A stretch of 64,000 nucleotides of DNA from Ophioderma brevispina. Lineage: Eukaryota > Echinodermata > Ophiuroidea > Amphilepidida > Ophiodermatidae. The stretch spans positions 25,238 to 89,237 of the forward strand of contig JAMKCH010056692.1 of NCBI GenBank assembly GCA_023653785.1, read 5' to 3'. Position 1 is the first letter of the stretch. Every line of letters starts with the position of its first letter. The notes below the pieces were generated by a model, which made no database searches, was not told where the DNA came from, and saw only the letters and a list, made by a program, of their open reading frames with translations. Of the stretch, positions 11,040-23,559 are shown piece by piece. The translations under genes and the position numbers were made by a program.

Positions 11040-13150
11040 GAGAGTTTAGCGGGTCGTGTCGGCAGGAAGGAAGGCGGCGAGAGCGCAGTCTCTGTCTACC
11101 GAATTGTTTTGTGTTGTCTTTGGTTGTTGTGATTCTTTGACGGTGGTATGCAGCAGGTGCCTGTTGTCCAGCAGGGCCTTATTCACTAGTTTGTGCGTTG
11201 TATGTGGTGTTCTCCGAAAGTGCTGCAGGTGCATTGCCTGAGAGCACTGTGGAATTCAGATGGAGTAGGACTGAGGCAGCCAGTGATTGAGTGATGGTTC
11301 TCACGGTCTCGTTTTGAGTACAGTTGTCCAGCTTTTGGGTGAGAGCTGTTTAGTGTTGCCACCCATGCTGGGGCGGGGAGGCAATTCAGCAGTTGCTTGT
11401 TAGACCAGACCAGAGCAAGGCTCAGTGGTGCGTTTTATGTCGTTGGGTGGCACCCATTGAAGATTCAGCACAAGTCGGACACAGGATGGTTTTTCTCGAG
11501 TACCTTGGCGCATACGGACTCAAGATGCTGCTTGCGTGCCTGGTGGTTTATGTAAGCTGCCGGTCAACTGACTCCCAAGTAGGTGGTGTTGTCTTGTAGG
11601 AGTCCCGTATGGGAGAGCAAGGTACTTCCATTTGAGGTTGATTTGAAGCTGACGATGGGCCTCTTTGGTGTTGAGGTGGAAAGGCAGTAGCGGTGGTGGT
11701 GGTCTTGGCTTGCGCTTCAGCCTCAGTCTCCAGGTCTTCAGATATGCTGCAAGTAGGGCCAAGTCTGTAGTAAGTGTTGCTTTCTACTTCTGTCCATCCA
11801 GTTGCTGTCCGAGTGGAGGGAGGGCAAGATCGTCGGCGTTGCCATATTGTCTTTAGATGTTGTTGGAGGTAAATCGCTGATATACAAAGTTGAACAGCAT
11901 AGGAGCCAGTTCAGATCCTTGTGGTACTCGATCGTTTCTCGGACGACGCAGGCGACTACTCTCAACCCTGCGTATTGAGAATAAAGCTCGGTTTGAAGCA
12001 TATTAACATGATGAATGTTACAAGGTGACGATCAGGGATGGTCATGAGAAGCTTGAGGGTCAGGCCCTGGTGGCCACACGGTGTAGTATGCTGCAGTAAA
12101 GGTCCACCAAGATGATTTTGTGAGTTTACAATCTAATGGACAGTGCTCCGGCAGACTGGCGAATCCTGCAGTGTTCGTCAGGCAGATGGGATCGACGACG
12201 GGCTTCAGCCGAGCCAAGGGATGGCATCGCTCAAGGAGTTTGAAGAGACACCACCAGTAGTGATTATTGGGCGGTAGGTTACGGTAGGTGGTAGGGTAGT
12301 CTTAGGGTTGTCACCAGCTTGTTTGGTTAGGCGAGTGCGATGATGCGCTCTCCGCCAGATCTTGGGTAAGGACTGGTTGTTGAGGCAACATGTGTAGAAT
12401 CCTGTGAGCCAATCTAGGACATGGGGCCGCATTGCATCAGAAAACCTGCTGGTATGTGATCAGGGCCCTGGGCCTTTCCAATTTGTTGGCTTGATAGCAG
12501 AGGTGGTAAGCTCATCTAGTCAGAAGGGTGTGTTGAAAGTGAACGTCACGCCAGGGGCTCGACGAAGTTTGGTGTGATCTCTTTTTTGACCCAGAGCGGA
12601 GTGTGATCCCTTATCAATGTCTTGAATACGACCATTTTTGGCAGGAGTTGCTCAGCAATTGAGTTGGGAGTCACTGGACATTTCGATGGTTGGGGCATTC
12701 TGCGGTTGGAGACGGGAGACGGTTTATAGTCTTGCCAGGCTTCCGGCTGGAGTGGGTGAAGTCAATGCCGTGGACCGTCCCTACCAGAGCTCACGGCGTT
12801 TCATGTCCAAGCAGTTTGTCAGATCTGAGCCTTAGATGAAAGCTCTCCCCGGTGTGTCAGAATTCAGGAAAGTCATTGTAAAGAGTATCACATTCCTCAT
12901 CCCAGGATGGGATATAACTGCGACGGCAACCACGTGAGATTTCTTCTTTGCTATGTTGATAAAGAGTTGACAGAGTGCTGTGCTTCCCCCCGGCCCCCGC
13001 TCCCCTGCGGGGATAGTCACGCACCACAGAAATCAAGCACACTGAAGATTGGGAAAGGGGGCCGCAGGACGGCCACCACCCCCACCCCTCTCGGTGCCCA
13101 TGGTGGACGGTGTTTGTGGGATGGGAGTGCTGTTGGTCATGGTCCAAGGG
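11040..13150 (-). mobile_element. Degenerate LINE with reverse transcriptase domain
   Basis: Reading the minus strand from right to left, motifs appear in the correct order for a non-LTR retrotransposon: YIPSWDEECDTLY (about 12915-12870), LPKIWRRAH with YRPI (about 12370-12260), ARLKPVVDP (about 12215), TAAYYTVW, matching AAYDTVW (about 12110), NADDLAL, matching the YADD catalytic box (about 11850-11830), YLKTWRLRL (about 11735), and ITGCLSPTP (about 11290). Frameshifts and stops separate these blocks, so no working protein remains. Family jockey/CR1-like is inferred from the motif set. The plus-strand frames here are antisense shadows. Confidence 0.8.
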
Positions 13151-13439
13151 TTGGTGTGTGGGTTAGCCGATACTTACTTCTCTTGAGTACTACAGTGGTA
13201 GCACGCATTACTGCTATTAGTATAGTGTTTGTTAATGCTGATGATTTATGTCAATTGTTCCCGAACACCACCCCCAAAAACACATTTGGGGCAAACGGTG
13301 AGCGCCCCCCCCCAGCGAGCCAAAAAAAAATGGTTTCTAGTATCAAAAAAGGTCCACTTCGCCCAAATCAGCACCCCCCAAATAACTTCCTGGCTACGGG
13401 CACCCCCCCGCCCGCCTCCTCTGAGTAATACTGCATAAA

Positions 13440-16400
13440 TTAGGAGGAGTTATCGAAAATTGCCCTTGGGTTGGCGGCTATCATTTCAGAATCGTTCTAT
13501 TGGCATGCCGGAGAAAATTAATCGGGGTTGATAAACAAAAACAAACACGTTTTGGCCCATGTGACTGTGCATGGCGTCATTGGAGTTGCAGAAGTGATTG
13601 TTAGACTTCACAAGTTTGCAAAAATTGACATTTTATGTCTTGGATATATTTTCACAAAAGGCCTTCTTAATGTGTTTGATCCAGAAAAGAGGGGAAATCT
13701 CACACATTTGGAGGGAATTTGGGATTTTGACAAGTTGAGGAGTTAAATGGAAAAGTAACTACACAGGAAGTTATGCTTAGCAGAACACTCAGTTCTGAAA
13801 AAAAAAGCGATAATCATATATGGTTTATGAATTAATGTATGATTTGTACTATGTAAATTAATGGGCACGGATTGCAGTGACCTTGACCTTGATATAAAAT
13901 CACTGAATCATGATTTGTTGTTGTTTTTAATAAAGCAAATCAACATATTCTTCCAAGGTCAAAAAAAATAATGAAATCGATTGAAAAATAATTAGACAAA
14001 TTTTGTAACGGCACACCTGTTTTCCTCCATTCAATGGGATTATACAGGTTAAGAAGATATATTACGTTAAAGTACGATATACGGGGTATAGCATTATGAA
14101 AGTATGAGGGGAACCCATGCTTTTTGTTTTTAATTGATCTATGAATAGCCATCTTAATAATAATAATAATAAATTTTCTTATAAGGGCGCAAAATTTCGA
14201 AGAACTCAGAGCCCACAGTATAGCTAACATGAAAAAACACACAAAAAACTAAAATCTGTGATCAGGAAAGCTATGATTGAAAAGAGATGAGGGTTTCAAC
14301 TTTTTTTTTAATTGAGAGGAGGTGGGGATAGGGGCTAGTGCAAAAGGGTATTGGAAGTGGAATTCCAAACGGACCGGGGCAGCAAAACGAAACGAACGTT
14401 CACCGGCTGTCCTAAGGATACTACTAAGGATAACTCGAGGAATTTTGAGCAGTTTTTCGGTGGAAGATCTAAGAACGCGGGAAGGTTGATCCTCAAAATT
14501 AAAGGTAATTGAATGTTTACACAAACATCTCACCAAATTAATCCTGATGTGAAAATGGGAATTTAAGGGATTTCAACACTACTACCGTAATCCAGGTATA
14601 TAGGTACAAGCTATGCCAATAAGGGACTAAACTACATGTAGCAATATCCTAAACAATGGGAAGATCTTGTTTTCTTGCTCTGCAACAGGTGAATTGCTGT
14701 GTGGATTTGTCATATCACTTGGCACATTGGTATTTTAGATCCATTGATTAATCTGTACTTGAAATAATCAAGAAAATGTAATATTAAGTTGACAAAGGCA
14801 TCATGATATTGTACATTCTCACAAACACAAGTTTAATGTGTGTGTAAATCCCATAGGAATGTAGAAAAAGGGGTGTGCTTATAAAACCTGCCATATCTAG
14901 CTTGTTTTTCAGTTGGTTTCTTTCATTTTTTCAACACATGAAATAATATTAGATACATGTGTTTTATAAAAACAGCAACAAATCTATGATATAGTGATTG
15001 CATTAAGGTTAATGTAGGATTATCGGCTACGGCTTCGTGCCCAGATCTTGTTGAAATTCTCATGAAATGTTGGTATTGGTGAAACAGGTGTGCCAAGTAT
15101 TAATTTTTTCCATAAAGGCATTTGAGAGATATGTCACGTAATGCGTTTTCAAATTCCCATAGACTTTGTACAGGGGCTGATTTTTGGCAGTACAGAAAAT
15201 GACCAAAATGGGGCAATTTTGTGAAAAACTACACATTTTATTTCAATTATTTCTCAAGTAATTGATGAGTTATAAGATTGGTGTTTGTTTTAAATGGTTA
15301 AAGAAATATAGTAGGTTATGTAATTTAAATTTAAAGAGGCATTGTATTTAGTAACCTGGATGATGTCATGCCACCCTGGATGACCGCGCATGTGCCAAAA
15401 TTTTATGTGTGTCATCAAAAACAAAGAACTGGTGGTCGCAACAACACTTTTTTGTTGAAGTATTTCTAGAAATACTTTAGTATCCACTTTTCATAATTTT
15501 TCCTAGAAGAAACTACAACTCCCTTGGTGATGAATAAGGTGTCATATGAAAGGAAATTAAATTTAGAAAATTCTCATGTTAGATTTTGCAGATCTTGAGT
15601 GTTTCTATTTGAAATAATAGGTGTTTTTAATTTTCCCTAAATTATTTTTCCCTATAAAATAATTTTTTCTAAAGAATTAAACACTTGATTCCAAAAGCCA
15701 ACGTGAGATTTTAGGTATTTTGTTTATACACACATCCCAAAAGTTTCAGCTTAAAAGCACCTTCCATTTAGGCTGGGAAAAATTATTTATTGAGAAAATT
15801 AATAAAAACACTAAAACAAATCATGCAGTCTTGAAAATGCAAAAAAATTGTGGAGGAGAGTTCAATCCTTACCATAGTCAAGTTTGGACTTTAAAATTGA
15901 TTCAGGAGTTTTGATTTTATGGTCATTTTTCGGTAAGACCATTTTATCCGATGATCCTATAAATCATATTAATTTGCACCATTTTGGTAATGCACGTAGT
16001 AGTATACCATTGGTTATACTAAACACAGTACCGTAATGAATTGGTTTTGGTAAAGACTATACGCCCGGCATGCAGCCGGGTTTGATAAGATCAACATTAT
16101 ATACGTCCGGCAAAATTTGCCGCGCATTGTAACTGCCAGGCGCTTTCTGACTGACTTCAAAGTAGACGATGGCAGCCTCTTTCAATGTAGGGTCATTCCA
16201 TGCCAAATCAACAAATGCTGACGAAAACCATGTCACCGATTTTTTAATTTTTAAATGTTTTTTAAAAGTTGGGTTAAACAGGTATCGGTGTACGCAGGTA
16301 GTACAAATCCAAAAATTTTAGCAATTTGATTCAATCCTTTTGAGAGTAGGACACACAGAAAATTGGGGGTCATTTGCCACCTTGAAGCCTGTCCTTTGAA

Positions 16401-16700
16401 TGACAAGTGTTTTTCCATAGAGCTTGTATATCAAAAGGGAAAGCCAATGTTTTTTCAAAGTGGTTGGAGATTCATTTCTAAACCCTCTCAAAATAGACAA
16501 AAGATGGCTACATTCGCGGTGCATTAATTACAGACTTTTCACAAATGATGCAAAATGAGATTTTAACACAACATTAATATAATATCATCATGGAAAGATC
16601 TTGAAAAGCGTATTTTAGCCTAGTACTGGTTATAATAATATTAACCAAGTCCTAAAACATAATATTGCAAAAAAAATGCACATTCCTTTGCCATGGTTAC
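13440..16700. other. Gene-free AT-rich stretch
   Basis: Low-GC DNA with scattered short frames and no recognised domain. A short hairpin CCCGGCATGCAGCCGGG lies near 16064-16080. No transposon ends, tRNA or exon could be supported. Confidence 0.5.
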
Positions 16701-16710
16701 TGGCCATTAA

Positions 16711-17051
16711 AGGTGCTTATTCCGATTTAGGTGTATTGTGGTCTCTACTTGATATGAGGAGCCTGGCACTTGCACAACACCAATTCAAGACCGGAAGAAA
16801 CAAACTGCGGGTTTTGAGGTAGACGCAATAATGCATTGTTGCAAAGCCCTATTAAATACTGTGATAAATTGATGGTTTTAACACTAAAACGGCCGTTTTT
16901 TGGTTATATCTCGGGAAATGAAATGAGATTTGAGGGCGCTCAATTTCAGGACGACAATGAGAAAATATGGCCTTTCAATCTGATATCAAAATCGATTACT
17001 ACTTCCGGGTTAAATCAGGGGGCGTCCCCAAAGACAATCAGAACAAGACCT
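16711..17051. mobile_element. TTAA-flanked MITE, family M1, intact copy (341 bp)
   Basis: It is flanked by TTAA on both sides (16707-16710, 17052-17055). The left end is AGGTGCTTATTCC and the right end is a decayed GCACCT-type inverse. Internal landmarks are CTACTTGATATGAG, GTAGACGCAATAATGCAT, GACGACAATGAGAAAA and CTACTTCCGGGT. The same order recurs at 30895-32079 (interrupted) and 56894-57235. The TTAA target suggests a piggyBac-type source. No transposase is encoded. Confidence 0.75.
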
Positions 17052-17119
17052 TTAAACTTGAAAGAAAACAAAAAGTTCCAATGTAGCCTGAGGCTCCATA
17101 TGTGAAGAACCTGGGAAAG

Positions 17120-17290
17120 TATTTGGGAAAAGCAGTGCACGGTGGGATACAAAATGCATTGGGGAAACTATCTGTAAACCTACCGGGACGTCCTGAGGGA
17201 CGAAGTCCCACCAGCAACTGCCGCAGGTGCTAAAAGGTGAAATAGTTACTGAAGTCCGACCAGCAGAATTCGGCAACTTTATGCTGGTTT
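17120..17290 (-). repeat. Dispersed repeat with GTTGCTGGTGGGAC
   Basis: The minus strand matches 40795-41045: GAATTCTGCTGGTCGGAC, then GTTGCTGGTGGGAC, then CCACCGTGCAC. It lies directly beside M1 copy 1. Neither copy has an obvious coding frame. Confidence 0.6.
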
Positions 17291-17875
17291 TTGCCATTCT
17301 GATGTGTTACATTAGGGTTAAATGTGGTTATTACAAGAGCTCACAGAAACATACATTCTTTGTGTTCCCATAACAACCCACCCTAAAATGGTTCAAAATC
17401 ATTATTTGCTGCTTCAGTCATTTCATGTCAGTTTTGGCAACAGGGGGTCTAAAAACAGAATTGTAAACAATGTACAAATTTTGTTTCTCCATTTCTGCGT
17501 CGCCTGAACGAATGTTCATGGAGGCACATTCTGTGTGTCCGTTCGTATGTCCGTCCATGACTCGGTTAGCCTTTTTTTAAAATGTCCTGCAGGCTAACGC
17601 TATGCCCAATTTACATGTACTTCAAACTTGGTAGGGTGATAGTGAGGTGCCACAATATCATGAGTAGCCTTTAGATGCATTATTTGCATATTCATGAATT
17701 TTAATTAGCTTATTTGCATATTTTGCAGACATTTCAGTTAACCTTTTTTGAAATGTTCTGCTGGCTAAACGCTGTGCCCGATTTACTTCAATCTTGGTAG
17801 GGCGATAGAGTGAGGTGCCACAATATCATGTGTAATTTTTGGCTGTATTATTTGCTTATTCCTGATTTTAATTAA

Positions 17876-18192
17876 AGGTGCAATGAGAGATTTTTGAGGC
17901 ACCCAAATATTGTGTCATAATAACTTTAGATTAGACTATAGATTAGACACTCAATAGATTTCTTACCTTGTATTTGGCTACAGAAACGCCTTAAAAGAGA
18001 GAAAACAGTGATTCTGATTTGCTTATATTTCAATATAAAACATAGGCTGAATTTCATATTTGCTCCTATACAAAATTCAAAATTTTTGGACCAAAGAAAC
18101 ATGGGGTTATTTTTGATGGAAAACTTTACATCAGGGCAAAATTCATTACTTTTTTTAGGGACACTTGATATGTGAAATCTCTCGTTGCACCA
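17876..18192. mobile_element. TTAA-flanked MITE, family M2, intact copy (317 bp)
   Basis: The left end AGGTGCAATGAGAGAT and right end ATCTCTCGTTGCACC are inverted repeats, with TTAA outside each (17872-17875, 18193-18196). Inside is GATTAGACACTCAATAG, GGCTACAGAAACGCCTTAA and CATATTTGCTCCTAT. Further copies lie near 48213-48650 and 52588-52860, with a fragment at 32246-32340. It sits inside a unit of the tandem repeat above. Confidence 0.75.
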
Positions 18193-18276
18193 TTAACTTA
18201 TTTGCATGTTTTTTAAACATTTCGGTTAACCTTTTTAAAATGCTCTGCTGGCTAAACGCCATGCCCGATTTACTTC

Positions 18277-18480
18277 ATTATTATGTTTGTATGGATCCAT
18301 GTGTGGGAAAATATTGGATCCAAAACATAATAATGATAAAATTGGGTGATTTACACCCAATATTTATTGGTCTCGCTATGAGTTTTAAAATATTGGGCTC
18401 GACTGGGTCTCTCTCGCCCAACATTTTTGCAACTCATAGCTCGACCAATAAGTATGGGCTCACTCAATCCAATTTTATAC
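18277..18480. mobile_element. Inverted-repeat insert with two hairpins
   Basis: The first hairpin pairs TTATTATGTTT...GGATCC with GGATCC...AAACATAATAA (18276-18334). The second pairs AAAATTGGGTGA...TATTGGTC-GCTATGAGT with ACTCATAGC-GACCAATA...AATCCAATTTT (about 18335-18477). The flanks GATTTACTTCA and CCAAACTTGGTAGGG are joined in sister units, so this block is an insertion. Confidence 0.65.
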
Positions 18481-18849
18481 CAAACTTGGTAGGGTGATAG
18501 AGTGAGGTGTGTGTAGCTTTTGGCTGCTTTATATGCATATTTTTCAGACAATTCGGTTAACCTTTAAAATGCTCTGCGAGCTAAACGCTATGCCCAATTT
18601 ACTTACAAACTTGGTCATTTTGTAAAACCTTTTTGAAATGCACTTCCAGCTATACAAAACATATCACTTCATTTGTTCTCTTTCTAATCATCAATGCCAA
18701 ACTTCATCATAAAGCAAGTGATCGCGCAACCAGGCGACATTGTGGTTCGCGAACAAACTGTTTTGATAACCCCCAATAACACTTCTGAAGTTCCTTTTTT
18801 ACTGGTTCTTTACCAAAATCAAATCCAAAAAGTGTTACCCAATTAATCC

Positions 18850-18920
18850 CAGCGACCCACAGCGCTCGAACCGGGGACCACAGGCACATCAAAGGCGAAT
18901 ACCCAACCAGTGGGCACACG
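18850..18920 (-). repeat. tRNA-derived SINE head
   Basis: On the minus strand an A-box-like TGCCCACTGGTTGGGTATTC is followed after about 30 bp by a B box, GGTTCGAGC (18864-18872), inside CCCCGGTTCGAGCGC. The spacing is that of a tRNA promoter. The acceptor stem does not pair, so it is a SINE-type relic and not a tRNA gene. Confidence 0.5.
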
Positions 18921-18939
18921 CCTAATGGGGGCATCCTTC

Positions 18940-19726
18940 ATTCAACCCCTTCACCCTTATCATTCCACCACCCGTGATCTCTCATAAAGCTACAACAACT
19001 TCCACACCAGATCCCCTTTCCCTTTCAAAATTGAACTACCACACTCACCGCCCAACTCTACGGCATCCCTCCCACATCGACACGGCTCCATCATCACACC
19101 AATTCCACTATCTATCCACTCGCAATATCATCTCAACACTCACCTCCAAGGGTTTCCAGCTTAGCATTCCCTGCTTTATTTCTATGATTGACTTACAACT
19201 TCATGAAGACCGTTTAACTGGCCCTTCCACCACATCACGAATCTACCTTATGATACCCACGACAGGGCTCATGAAGGTAGGAGTGGCGCACAGGGCTCAG
19301 GCCAGGACGTCGACGTCGGATCTCTCACTGAAGGGGCAAGCGGGGCCGGGAACGGCGCGGGAAGACAGCGGCAGCCCTTAGTGGACTCGCTCTAAATCAC
19401 ATCGGGCCCCTTGAATACATGCCTCCTGCAATAGCCCTCACTAACACTGGTCTGCTCATCTTCAAACTTCACTACTTAGCGACGCTTTATTCTTTTCGTA
19501 CAATATTATATTTCCTCTTAGCATAATTCTTTCTCGATATCGCCTACTTACTCGTAATTACCACTCCCTCTGCTATCTGTCTCTCAACGTTGTTTTCCAC
19601 ACACTCACACTAGCCGTAACACCATCTTTTTAAGGAACCCCCACATATCTGATCGGTTCACAAGCTCCCAAATCGTATCAGTATCTTTTTGTTCCCTCTT
19701 TCCAGTCACATACTTTCGCCTCTCTC
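18940..19726 (+). other. C/T-rich, G-poor segment (left half)
   Basis: A marked composition change: long stretches rich in CAC, CTC and ACC with few G, including an open frame of 135 codons (18974-19381) without a recognised domain. The same composition resumes at 20541-20765 after the insert at 19727-20541, so the two halves were once continuous. It may be a retroelement 5' region. No family motif was found. Confidence 0.4.
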
Positions 19727-20541
19727 CAGTAGGGAGAGGGGGTAAGTTGAAGCCACCTTTTTACATTTGTTTCATTATGCTCAGAGAAATATAGTAGGAG
19801 ACAAAGGCAGTGTGTTACAATTGAAACACTGTGTAGGTACTTGTTTAAGAGATCACAATTGTGTTCCCCAATTTTGCATTATCCTTCAGTGAGATTGCAA
19901 AAAGATTTTGTAAACTGGCTCAACCTTACCACAGAGGGGGGGTAAGTTGAGCCCACTCATCTGGGTATTAGTTGAGCCCCATCCATAGAAAGCACAATAT
20001 ATGGTCATAATATTGAAATCAATTTTGCCTTTCTTCTATGTTTTTGTTTCAAAGTTGTTTGCCAAAACAATGTTGATATAGTGAAAGTTTATTCTGAAAA
20101 GTTGAATAAATCCAAGAAAAAAATACAAAATTGTGCACATTTTCTATGCTCAACTTACCCCATGCCCAGTTGCTCAAACTTAACCCATAGGGGACCATTT
20201 TAGTCAAAATCAAGATCTTTAAACTATAAACTGTGTTACAGTTACAATCACTTCTAAAGTTAGTTCAATATCACGACCTCAATACACAAAAAAGAGTGCA
20301 TTATAGCCTTTAATCTTGTAGCGGGGAATTTACAAACATAATTTTTTTACAGAAAAAAAGTGCCAAAAACTAAGTGCAAATTTTTCTAATTGTAGTGCAA
20401 GTTGATTCAATTTACACTTGGAAAACTGTGTTATGCAGGTAACTAAATAGATAGTAGTGTAAAATGAAATAATTATTTCTCTTCTTTCTAGAGGGGGTGG
20501 CTCATCTTAACCCTGTGGCTCAACTTACCTCTCCTCCGAAC
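19727..20541. mobile_element. Inverted-repeat element with GGGGTAAGTTGA ends
   Basis: The left end GAGAGGGGGTAAGTTGAAGCC and right end GGCTCAACTTACCTCTCC are inverted repeats. Further GGGGTAAGTTGAGCCC and CTCAACTTACCCC motifs lie inside (19925, 20150). It splits a pyrimidine-rich segment that continues on both sides. No transposase is seen. The exact target duplication could not be fixed. Confidence 0.55.
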
Positions 20542-20765
20542 TACTACTTAACTCACCACCCTTATTTCACCTGCCTCTTGTCCCACCATCTGCAATCACC
20601 CAACCTGATTGTATCCCTTGGAATGATCCGAATCACCTCAACATTCTTCAGAAATTTCTCTTCTCCTTGCCTCATTAACAACAAATCAATCTTTGTCTCT
20701 CATTTACCCTTGAGCTAAAGGTCACTTTTCTTTGTCCTCTTACTAACAGATTACATGAAAAAATA
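20541..20765 (+). other. C/T-rich segment (right half)
   Basis: Same base composition as 18940-19726 and probably its continuation, broken by the inverted-repeat element. No recognised protein motif. Confidence 0.4.
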
Positions 20766-21499
20766 TTACTGCCTCCCCATACTACCAAAATACATGATGG
20801 TAGCACAGCGGATTATTCTGTAGTATTACCATATTAGGAATAATAGGTGGCCCCTAAAAATGTGAAAATCATGATTTTTGAATACTATTGTAAAGCTTTC
20901 TAAAACAAATCCCATTCTGAGTAAGTGAGAATTGATTTCTTTGAGTGAAAACCTCTTGTGAAGTTTCGAATCTCCCTTTTTCAGCCACGTTAGCATATAA
21001 AGAAAAATCCCTTTGGTCTTTACATTGCTGTAGGCCAATACAAATTTCAAAAATCTTGGAGTGTGTACATCTATAGAAACCACAGAAAATGTGGATAAGG
21101 ATGGCCTTGAAATATCTCATATTGCACAATAATCCAAGATTTGGGTGGCTTCTTGACCTGTAGGTTCATGAGAGATACTTGTGTCTTCAATGATGGAGGA
21201 CACAAAGTCTCTCAAGTAGTAGATCTCATCAACATCAGGGAGGAAGAGACATGTTCAAGGTTAAGAAAGGAACCAATGGCAAAAGGATCGGTAGTTGCCC
21301 AAGAAGACAAGGTGGTGCTGGTTCGCAGGTCTCCCTGACAGGTGATGAAATCAGTGGGCAGATGCTTATATTTATAAAACCAGGGATCTTATTGCTTTAG
21401 GCATTTGCAGAGGGGTTGTATTGAGTCAATCACAATGCACCAGTTTGGGAAATTTCACAGCAATCAGGGTCATGGATCCCACAAAAATTCTATTTAAGA

Positions 21500-22490
21500 G
21501 AGTTGGGCTATGAGGTCATTGTTTCAAATACTTCAAACAAAGGCTCATTTGATGACTTAATCATCCTGATCCAACTTTCGAAGCAAAAAATGAAAAAGGT
21601 TGCAAAAACCAGGGTGCCCCAGCGAAAAATCTAAAATGGCCTGCCAAATGGCCCAAAATTGATTTTGACATAACTCAATTATTTTTGTTCAATGGGCTTA
21701 ATTTGGTGGCAAATGGGTATTAGAATGATGCAAAATTCATCTCCACCTAGCTTTGTTTCTTGACAATGCCGTTTTTTGCTTAAAATTGAGCTTCTGAGGG
21801 CGCTTTCCCAACATAATGCGCATCCGATTGAAAATGTGATTTTAATATTTCCAAACGTTTGAGAGAGTTTATATGAACAATTGCGAGAATGTTTGAGGTG
21901 AGTGGTGTTTGGGTCTTTTTTTAAAACTGTAGGCTTTATATGTAATAAAAAATGCCCTCCATTGAAACCCACACATAAGAAAGTTCGTTGACCCCGGTAT
22001 ATTCCAATGAGAGGGTTTCCTCAAATTGTATGCCAACGGGAAAATTGGTAAGGTTACACTCTTGATCTTCAGGAAATGATGAATCAACAATTTGATGAGG
22101 CTCATCAGTTAAAATTTAAATTTTAGATAGAGGGGGACTTTGGGAAAGCGGCCATACTCGCAGTCCAATTTTAAGCTAAAAACTGCAATATCGAGAAAAC
22201 GAAAAGTAGTTGGTGAGATGAAAGTTGCATAGATTGATTCCTTGTAGGCCAAAATATGGGGTATTGCCACAAAAATAGGGTGATTTAAACAAAACCCTAT
22301 CAAGTTATGGTCAAAATTGATTTTTGGCCAAATTGGCGGCCATTTGGATTTTCGTTGGGGGGCACTGGTTTTCGCACTTGTAAATTTGTTTTCTTCAAAA
22401 ATTGGGATAAGCATCATTAAAGTGATCGTCTAGCCTGTGTTCGAAAGTGAGTCTGAAACTATGACCCAAATTGTACCCTATAGAGCCCCA
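21500..22490. mobile_element. Large foldback element F1, copy 1 (~1 kb)
   Basis: The left arm (GGGCTATGAGGTCATTGTTTC ... AACCAGGGTGCCCC ... GAGGGCGCTTTCCCA) is repeated inverted on the right (GGGAAAGCGGCC ... GGGGGGCACTGGTTTTCGC ... CCCTATAGAGCCCC). The arms are roughly 300 bp and imperfect. An equivalent element lies at 29080-30125 with the same arm sequence. Minus-strand frames of 60-100 codons here are arm sequence, not genes. Confidence 0.7.
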
Positions 22491-22767
22491 GCCTTTTATA
22501 AAAATAAAAAGTTTTTTATTTTTTGCTTTTTTTAAGTTTTTTATTTTTTTCTAGTTTTTTTGCATGATAATGAAAGTACTGTGGTTCTTAAACTTTGGAA
22601 AATTCTTTATCCCTAGTACGGACACTGTTTAGCCACCAGTACAGTATAGTGCACATTGCAATGCATTATGGATTAGATCAAAACAAACCTTTCTAAGGCA
22701 GGTTTCCTGATTTCCCAAAATAACAACCACATTATGCGACAGCCCACGGAGCAAAGTAAGTATTAAC

Positions 22768-23302
22768 CCCCTGGGGTTCTACAACCTTTCTTACAATACA
22801 AAATCCTAAAACAGGCTCTGGACCACAAATACCACACAATGTAATACTGTGGTGATGATAGTACAGAATCTACCTATTTTGTGGTAGTTTGTGGTATGTG
22901 ATCTATAATCATGACAATAAAGTGGTACATCCACGTAAGCCTCGCACCCACCCACGCCAGTAAGCTCACTCCAAGGTTCCCTGGGCCCCGAAATCTTCTG
23001 GGGCGCCATGTACATGTGCCCTAGGCGCAGCTTTTTTCGTGTTCACTTACGTGTGGTATTTCGGTGTATTGAGGAGTTACTGAATTTGGTTAGTTATGAT
23101 GTACCTAACTATGAGCATATACCACAACAAATTTTGTGGTGAGTTTGTGGTCTATGCGAAGTGCAAGTATGATGAAAGTTGTGTGCTGGTCTATTGTGAT
23201 CTGTGCTAAACGTCCTCCCACAAGATGACAGGCTGCAGTGTTCGGGTTACCCACAGCTACCATCCTGATTGGTTCATTACAATGATATAGCCTGATATAA
23301 CC
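22768..23302. mobile_element. CCCCCTG-type TTAA MITE, split copy
   Basis: TTAA followed by CCCCCTGGGGTTCTAC (22766-22795) matches the left end of the intact element at 48321. The next expected part, CTGATTGGTTCATTAC...GATATAACCTC, appears only at 23262-23302. About 460 bp of unrelated DNA lies between, suggesting an insertion into this MITE. Confidence 0.5.
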
Positions 23303-23315
23303 TCTATATAGTTAG

Positions 23316-23473
23316 AGAATAAAAGATAGGATTGTGTTGTTTGCCTTCTATATCGTGTCCTATGGATGGGCAGTCCATATTTTGGTAGTGAGACTACGAT
23401 AACCAACATATTGGATTGCCATCCATATGACACGATAGTAGATAGGCAAACCAAAAAATCCATCCTGTATTCT
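23316..23473. mobile_element. Foldback MITE (~158 bp)
   Basis: The left arm AGAATAAAAGATAGGATTGT...GTGTCCTATGGATGGGCAGTCC and the right arm GGATTGCCATCCATATGACAC...AATCCATCCTGTATTCT are imperfect inverted repeats of about 65 bp around a short loop. No coding frame. Confidence 0.65.
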
Positions 23474-23559
23474 CATTCTTATGTTGGGTTTGGTTGTTTT
23501 AATCACCGACAAACACTCTTTTTATTTCAATAATATTAGTTAAAAGGGCCAAAAATATT

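Larger units (their letters stand above)
17488..18630 (+). repeat. Tandem-unit repeat with hairpin head, interrupted twice
   Basis: The head CGTCGCCTGAACGAATGTTC (from about 17499) is related to the head at 35214. It is followed by at least four units of about 170 bp, each with GGTTAACCTTTTT, GCTAAACGCTATGCCC, ACTTGGTAGGGTGATAG and TTATTTGCATATT. One unit is interrupted by the 317-bp MITE at 17876-18192 and the next by an inverted-repeat insert at 18277-18480. The uninterrupted units show the empty sites. Confidence 0.7.

Noticed and set aside
12907..13428. 173-codon plus-strand open frame
   Set aside because: Antisense to the LINE open frame and continued by C-rich low-complexity DNA. The minus strand carries the reverse transcriptase element motifs in order.
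18850..18920. tRNA gene
   Set aside because: A and B boxes are present but the acceptor and anticodon stems do not pair, so it is a SINE relic.
18974..19381. 135-codon plus-strand open frame
   Set aside because: It lies in a compositionally skewed C/T-rich segment where stops are rare. No motif was recognised.
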